A stretch of DNA of 37,179 nucleotides from JAKJEP01 sp964580995 (GTDB lineage: Bacteria; Planctomycetota; Phycisphaerae; Sedimentisphaerales; SM23-30). Both the position numbers and the translations under genes were made by a program. Position 1 is the stretch's first letter; each line of letters opens with the position of its first letter. The stretch covers positions 1 to 37,179 of the forward strand of contig CAZOMV010000054.1 in assembly GCA_964580995.1 (NCBI GenBank), read 5' to 3'. Shown piece by piece: positions 32,525 through 37,179 of this stretch. Below the pieces are notes generated by a model, which saw only the letters and a program-made list of their open reading frames with translations, had not been told where the DNA came from and made no database searches.

Positions 32525-32749
32525 TCAAACTTTGTTCTGTGACTCATCTAAAAATGCCTTCTGCCCCTGTAACTCATCCTGAACCTCATGCATAAACTCA
32601 TCATCCCACTGGTCAATACAGAAACCGAAAAGTTTCTCTTTAAGTTGAGCATTAGCAATTGCCGCTGCAACAACAAAATAACTATCAGCCCGAATACCCC
32701 AACTGACATTCTTTATGCAAAAGTAGTTGAAACTACCGTTTGCCCTCAC
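32525..32749 (-). CDS. Doubtful short gene or gene remnant
   Basis: A 74-codon frame beginning with GTG 32749 (open upstream to a stop near 32780 with no ATG). It encodes GSFNYFCIKNVSWGIRADSY, FVVAAAIANAQLKEK and a polar helical end (FMHEVQDELQGQKAFLDESQ). The composition is protein-like and a terminator-like hairpin follows directly, which argues for a once-real 3' end. No ribosome site precedes the GTG, and I recognise no family, so it may be the tail of a decayed larger gene. Confidence 0.4.
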   Translation of the reverse strand: MRANGSFNYFCIKNVSWGIRADSYFVVAAAIANAQLKEKLFGFCIDQWDDEFMHEVQDELQGQKAFLDESQNKV

Positions 32750-32921
32750 ACATTCGCATCTGTTCTTACTCTTAATGTAAGTCTACAATCAGAGTGAAAC
32801 AACAATCGGTGCAATTTTAATTGCACATCTAAATCGATACCGATCACACGTACGAATAGATTGACAATGTTGTGAAGCAAGGATTTTACATTTTTTAGTG
32901 AGTCTTCTCATGAGATGACCT

Positions 32922-35612
32922 CTAAGTTGCGTTGGCAGATATTTTACAATTCTTTTTCGTTTCTTTGTTTTTTACAGAAAAGCTCTGGGATTTTTGCATA
33001 CCAGAGGCAAGTTCTTTGACAACTACTTTCCATTCGCCGGCCAGATCATTCTCTGCAATATCATAATTAACTTTTAACTGACTGTCCCGGGCGCCATAAT
33101 AACCACTGAACTCGGAAATAGTACCCTTGGGATCTATAATTTCAAGATAGCAAGGAATAATAGCTTTGAGCGGTTCTGAATCACGGTTTAAAATACGTAT
33201 ATTGATTTGTATTTGACCACCTAAAAATGCATCCCCTGTAACCTCTAAATCGATGGAATCAATCTTCTGCTCGGTTATCATAAAAACGGAACCGTCACCT
33301 GGCCCTAGTTCCACGTGAAATGTGAACGTATTATGGTTCTGTACCGACACTATTTCTTTATTATTTTTTAAATCGTATACGTATCCATGCTCTTTATTTA
33401 CCGTTACCATGGCATTGGATGATATTCCTTTTTCCATAACAAGTTTATGATGCCCAACATAATCACCAAAGGTGCGATTATCATTTATAGCAAATACATA
33501 ATCAGAACTCTGGTATCTTCGCAAACGAACAAGAACATCATCGTTATCAGAATCAATATTCCTTACATAATATTTATCAAGTTGTTGCCGTAAAAGTATT
33601 GCTTTTTCCTGAATTTGCGTTTTCCCAAGGAAAGCATCCTTAAGAGGCCGTTGGCAGCTTTTCATTAAAATATCGGGACTTACACCAAAACAAACATTCT
33701 CGTCAGAAATTATCAATCCTCCGCTTCTTTGGAATATATTGATCTTATCAGCTACCGTTTTCGTTAAAATCGGACAATTTATAAGCACCAATATTTTGAC
33801 AGTATCCAACACGCCCTGCACAATATGTTCGTCAAAGATGACCTTTGGCTGCAAGTGTGCATACCATAGTACTTCGTAGGCATCACTTTCCCAACCTCCC
33901 CCCCACCCGTATTCGCCAACACCTGCATACATCTGAGAAGTAAAACTCTGCAAAAAGGCTATGTCACTGTTAATTTCGTGAATCTGAAGCAGAGTCGGTC
34001 CTAACGGCTTAACTATATTCTCCGAAAGTTCTTTTATAACTTTCTTTGCCTCAGGATGTGTATAGGAATACCCCCAGCTCTGCTCGCCCATTTCCGTAAT
34101 CGAGCCTAGACCATGATACATCACACCACGAATATCCCTTGCTATCTTGGTCCAAAAAGCTTCCCGTAAAGCATCAGGAGGAATGGTTATATAAGCTGCG
34201 TCGGGCTTTTCTCGCTCCCAATCTGCTTGGGATATTCCCTCCTCCTTCGGTGCAGCTGAAGAACGATACCAAATAGCTTGAGTCATTTGAAATACCCCTT
34301 GGGGAACTTTAGACAAGCTTGCCATGGCTAATAACTCGTCGGTAGCCTTGCCTATCGTTATTGGATCTGGCAAACAATAGGTCCACTGGGATATAGCATC
34401 CACTGTTCCCCCACTTCCCGATATACTGGGAACCCGGATGGCCGGATCAGTGAAGGTCCATAGATCAATCCTGTTGGTCGATTTGAGCCCATTATGCACT
34501 AATGTAGTTAAATGATTCCAGCCATCCCCTTCTTGCCAGTACCACTTTAAGTAATTGAGAGATTCATCATCATCTGGAATAATATGCTTAGCAGGGAAAT
34601 TTTCCAATGCCATATAGGTAATGCCAAATTTATTCTTGATATTTTCAGGAATATCTTTACCACTGTAAGCCTTGTATGCCTGTAAATCCTGAGCATGAAA
34701 ACACAGATTGGCCTGGTCTCTTACTTCCGTGTTTATATTGGCGCCAGCCAAAGAAGGATAGGCGCCATAGGTTTGGGCAATCGAAGCACCAACGTTATAA
34801 TAATAATTCTGAATCTCTTCAAAAAAACCGCATAAGTTATCCGCCCCATTCCCGGAATAATTTTTCCCCATCCTGTCGATGCGATAGTAAGGCGACAAGT
34901 GATTATTATAACTATGAGGTGAGACATAGGCGATCAGTCCAAAATCCTCCACCAAAGCCTCATTTAATGTCAAATATACACTATCTAGTAAAGGAGCTGC
35001 TTGAGGCGATACCGGGTTTACCGCAGCATTAGCGACGGTAGGTGATTTAGCCAACCATATTTTTAAATTATCTGACATGAATTGGAAACAGTGGGTAAAA
35101 CCAAGATCCTTCGCCAATTTGAAATCAGCAGTAGCCCATAGAACGACAGGCATCTTATCAGGCAAGTTTCTTTTCACTATAAAGATCGATGTTTCATATT
35201 CGGTCTTGCCTTCCATACTTTGATTGTCAGTAGTAACTGATAGGTCATAAATATATTGGTCAGGTCTCACCCTTGTGTCCACGGGTATATCCAAGGTCGT
35301 AATTTCGTTATTTTGAAAGGTGGACAGGTGTGTGGACATTATTTCATTGTTGTTACATCGAGAATTTATGGTAACATTGGACAAATCGTGGCCGGTATCA
35401 TTCGTAATATCAATCGATACTACCGCATTTTTTTCCATACGCATAAAAACAGTACGCTTGATACCTGAATCGCTTAACTTGAAAAGAAATCCTCTTGATT
35501 GCGATGCTGGTTTCCCATTCATAATGTGATTCTCTTGCAAACCATCGCCTGAATCAGAGAACCCGTTTAAACTAGATATACAAATAATTACAATAACAGA
35601 ATAAGGTCGCAT
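32922..35612 (-). CDS. Exported 896-residue protein, possibly glycoside-hydrolase-like
   Basis: ATG 35612 is preceded by AGAAAG. Residues 1-~20 look like a signal peptide (MRPYSVIVIICISSLNGFSD). A beta-sandwich-like region follows (residues ~50-150: VVSIDITNDTGHDLSNVTIN). The ~400-residue middle part, rich in Trp/Tyr and with barrel-like stretches (DFKLAKDLGFTHCFQFMSDN, FGLIAYVSPHSYNNH, YPSLAGANINTEVRDQANLC, DIRGVMYHGLGSITEMGEQSWG), resembles TIM-barrel glycosidases such as the GH42-like group in layout. A Rossmann-like segment (VDTVKILVLINCPILTKTV, SGGLIISDENVCFG) would match their trimerisation domain. The end is beta-rich (DLEVTGDAFLGGQIQINIRI). I cannot name the catalytic acids, so the enzyme class is a guess. 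It lies 117 bases downstream of the HEAT-GH2 gene, probably in the same transcript. Confidence 0.75.
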   Translation of the reverse strand: MRPYSVIVIICISSLNGFSDSGDGLQENHIMNGKPASQSRGFLFKLSDSGIKRTVFMRMEKNAVVSIDITNDTGHDLSNVTINSRCNNNEIMSTHLSTFQNNEITTLDIPVDTRVRPDQYIYDLSVTTDNQSMEGKTEYETSIFIVKRNLPDKMPVVLWATADFKLAKDLGFTHCFQFMSDNLKIWLAKSPTVANAAVNPVSPQAAPLLDSVYLTLNEALVEDFGLIAYVSPHSYNNHLSPYYRIDRMGKNYSGNGADNLCGFFEEIQNYYYNVGASIAQTYGAYPSLAGANINTEVRDQANLCFHAQDLQAYKAYSGKDIPENIKNKFGITYMALENFPAKHIIPDDDESLNYLKWYWQEGDGWNHLTTLVHNGLKSTNRIDLWTFTDPAIRVPSISGSGGTVDAISQWTYCLPDPITIGKATDELLAMASLSKVPQGVFQMTQAIWYRSSAAPKEEGISQADWEREKPDAAYITIPPDALREAFWTKIARDIRGVMYHGLGSITEMGEQSWGYSYTHPEAKKVIKELSENIVKPLGPTLLQIHEINSDIAFLQSFTSQMYAGVGEYGWGGGWESDAYEVLWYAHLQPKVIFDEHIVQGVLDTVKILVLINCPILTKTVADKINIFQRSGGLIISDENVCFGVSPDILMKSCQRPLKDAFLGKTQIQEKAILLRQQLDKYYVRNIDSDNDDVLVRLRRYQSSDYVFAINDNRTFGDYVGHHKLVMEKGISSNAMVTVNKEHGYVYDLKNNKEIVSVQNHNTFTFHVELGPGDGSVFMITEQKIDSIDLEVTGDAFLGGQIQINIRILNRDSEPLKAIIPCYLEIIDPKGTISEFSGYYGARDSQLKVNYDIAENDLAGEWKVVVKELASGMQKSQSFSVKNKETKKNCKISANAT

Positions 35613-35729
35613 ATTACATATTTCTTTCTAATGATTTCGACGGTTTTTTCTTTGGTCAGCTATCTTCTCAATTTGACATAACAGCGGTCCAGTTAGTAAA
35701 GCAGTCTTTGAATCTTCCTATTTTTCAAT

Positions 35730-36743
35730 TTATGGCGACACTTTATCTAATATTTCTATTCTGACTGATTTCCAGATTCCACCGGCATGTGGTAAACTAC
35801 TAAATACACGAACTGCAATTATGTTTTTTTGTGCCCATTTAATCTCATCAGTAATATCAACAGCAAACGGTTGGTCCCAACCCGCAGGCCCTTCATCATG
35901 CTCACCTACATATGTACCATTCACCCAAATCCAGGCAGACTCACAAATACTATCAAAACGCAACTCTACGGCTACCTGGCTAGGTTTCTCGGGGAACTCA
36001 ACCGACTTTCTATACCAGGCTACACCCTGATAGTTATAACCGTGGTCTTGCCAATAACTTTCGATATCCATTAAACCCCATTCTGCCTCATTAACTTCCG
36101 GTGCAAACCAATTTTCATAATGCCCGAATTCATTAGGATCTGCCCGGAATAGCCACTTATCCTTGGGGGCTTGGATAGTGGACTTTACTGCCACTTCATA
36201 ATCATAATCAACTCGTTCCCGGATTAGCTCTTTATCACGATGAAAGGGCCAAAGCGCTTTGACCGCCACTGCTTTTATCGTAGCATTCGTATCACGCTGA
36301 GCTAGTTTTATAAGTTCAAGGATTTTAGGATTGTATGGCTTTTTGTTTACCAGATTTGATATCACCATATTCTTCACTATCTCATCTTTGTTTTTCAAGG
36401 CATCTTCAGCAACGATAAGACTTTGTTCGGGAAAATTGTCGAATATTTTCTGCAGGGCTGTTCTGCTTACAATCGGATCTTTGTTATTATAAATACTTTC
36501 TAATTTCTCTTTGTTTCCCGAAAAGTACTCTATCAAGATTCTGGCAGAAGTCCGCCGAATAACTGGATCATCATCGTTCAAAAACTCTTCTAAAATATCT
36601 ATATTTTTAACAGGGCTATTTTCCAGTAATTTTATAATATTTATTCTCTCATTTATTTTGTTACACTCACTGAAACCTGTGCTTGAAACAAATGCAAAGC
36701 ATAGCATTATTAACAACTTGAATCCATATTGAATTGTGCACAT
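35730..36743 (-). CDS. Exported HEAT-repeat protein fused to a GH2-type sugar-binding domain
   Basis: 337 residues; ATG 36743 has GAGG 7 bases upstream. A signal peptide (YGFKLLIMLCFAFVSSTGFS) is followed by HEAT-like repeats over ~25-175: IDILEEFLNDDDPVIRRTSA, RILIEYF; KDPIVSRTALQKIFDNFPEQ; RDTNATIKAVAVKALWPFHRD. The C-terminal ~150 residues are a jelly-roll of the GH2 beta-galactosidase/beta-glucuronidase N-terminal type: YNYQGVAWYRKSVEFPE, VELRFDSICESAWIWVNGTY, VGEHDEGPAGWDQPFAVDIT, AQKNIIAVRVFSSLPHAGG. In GH2 enzymes this domain precedes the catalytic barrel, but no barrel is encoded here. The 896-residue protein encoded next might supply it. A carbohydrate-binding, scaffold-like exported protein is the most likely role. 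Confidence 0.8.
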   Translation of the reverse strand: MCTIQYGFKLLIMLCFAFVSSTGFSECNKINERINIIKLLENSPVKNIDILEEFLNDDDPVIRRTSARILIEYFSGNKEKLESIYNNKDPIVSRTALQKIFDNFPEQSLIVAEDALKNKDEIVKNMVISNLVNKKPYNPKILELIKLAQRDTNATIKAVAVKALWPFHRDKELIRERVDYDYEVAVKSTIQAPKDKWLFRADPNEFGHYENWFAPEVNEAEWGLMDIESYWQDHGYNYQGVAWYRKSVEFPEKPSQVAVELRFDSICESAWIWVNGTYVGEHDEGPAGWDQPFAVDITDEIKWAQKNIIAVRVFSSLPHAGGIWKSVRIEILDKVSP

Positions 36744-36875
36744 GAGCGTCCCTCGCTATAATCAATTAAATCATCTTAACTGGGATTTCCCGTTTGACTT
36801 TTGGTTTTACATGGCTACTCTTCTCCTATGGCAGCACCAATCTGAACAACTCCGAATGATATAGCATTGTGGATA
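36744..36875. other. Upstream region of the HEAT-GH2 gene
   Basis: About 130 bases without a gene; it should contain the promoter of the leftward HEAT-GH2/unknown pair, but I see no clear -35/-10 pair. Confidence 0.4.
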
Positions 36876-37142
36876 TCAAAACCAGCCCAAAATCGTCCGG
36901 AGAACCGCTAATAGGCATAAGTATTTCTTGTGCTGTGTCTTATGATCGTTTTGTGTCAGCCGCCAATAGGTACCCTTCTTGGCCTCTTTGTGGTACCAAC
37001 TGATGATTTTCAGTCATTCGAAGGTCAACCAGTCCGGGCCAAAGGCGGTGGTAATGGGAATTCGTTTGCCAAACCGCAGAAATAAGGTAAAATCAGGGAA
37101 ATTGCTGACGGAGGTCGTCAGTGCGAAATCTTTTGAGAAATG
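36876..37142 (-). pseudogene. Degenerate reading frame of unknown family
   Basis: The - strand reads SKDFALTTSVSNFPDFTLFL, RFGKRIPITTAFGPDWLTFE, stop, then in the same frame LKIISWYHKEAKKGTYWRLT, QNDHKTQHKKYLCLLAVLRT and a stop at 36876. The two parts look like continuous protein interrupted by one stop, without a credible start. I do not recognise the family; the basic second half (WYHKEAKKGTYWRL) would fit a nucleic-acid-binding or mobile-element protein, which is a guess. Confidence 0.35.
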
Positions 37143-37172
37143 TCAGCTAACCCCTTACGAAGGAGCAGTAGA

Positions 37173-37179
37173 ATGGCAA
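37173..37179 (+). CDS. Possible first codons of a gene leaving the window
   Basis: ATG at 37173-37175, preceded by AAGGAG with 8-base spacing, followed by GCA A. Only Met-Ala is visible, so nothing can be said about the product. Confidence 0.4.

Overview
The window looks like a chromosome segment from a Planctomycetota bacterium, most likely of the Phycisphaerae/Sedimentisphaerales type. The evidence is indirect: several large secreted proteins (parallel beta-helix, seven-bladed FG-GAP-like propeller, LamG/PKD) carry the short dockerin-like module D-x-N-x-D-x-x-V-[DN]-L-x-D-[LF]-x-x-[LV]-A-x-x-W-L that is very common in that class, and ECF sigma control, HEAT-repeat proteins and polysaccharide-active secreted proteins fit the same lifestyle. 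No ribosomal RNA gene or other direct marker is present, so the taxonomy is inference.

Left part (1-10.7 kb, mostly + strand): the 3' end of a probable GH29-type fucosidase, a coiled-coil/HTH regulator, then a scar region with a 3' fragment of a tRNA-Ala gene and relics of tyrosine-integrase tails. These are followed by four exported proteins (a Gly/Ser-Arg/His-Tyr-rich HEAT protein, a tiny acidic lipoprotein, a seven-repeat propeller protein and a 1024-residue beta-helix protein) and a miaA fragment. A diverged ~190-bp repeat occurs at ~1184-1375 and again at ~10273-10460, the second copy containing the 3' end of an integrase gene. Much of the stretch between the repeats may therefore be an old integrated or duplicated segment.

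Middle (10.8-20.6 kb, - strand): a six-gene unit in the order arsR-type repressor, an 842-residue fusion (CoA-disulfide-reductase-like flavoprotein + rhodanese + TusA + DsrE2), a DUF4405-type membrane protein, TolC-type outer membrane protein, HlyD-type adaptor and RND pump. A good sigma70-like promoter lies just before arsR. I infer a sulfane-sulfur/persulfide handling system tied to tripartite efflux.

Right-centre (20.7-28.7 kb): transposase debris, then a - strand operon of a secreted protein with LTxxQ-like repeats and two paralogous secreted metallophosphoesterases. A broken paralog of the first gene lies upstream, and divergently there is an ECF sigma factor translationally coupled to a membrane-anchored putative anti-sigma protein. 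The bipartite sequence TTGTCCCC-N16-ACAAT occurs exactly three times: before the sigma gene, before the operon, and before the broken paralog. This is the strongest candidate for an undescribed system in the window: an autoregulated ECF regulon controlling an exported LTxxQ/phosphoesterase module.

Right end (28.7-37.2 kb, - strand): an ISKra4-like transposase relic, a large beta-helix/PKD/LamG exoprotein with two internal dockerin-like modules, a short doubtful gene with a terminator-like hairpin, an 896-residue exported protein of unknown (possibly glycoside-hydrolase-like) function, and a HEAT-repeat + GH2-type sugar-binding-domain fusion. The last ~300 bases hold a degenerate reading frame and the first codons of a gene that leaves the window. 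All functions are assigned from sequence reading only; no database search was run.
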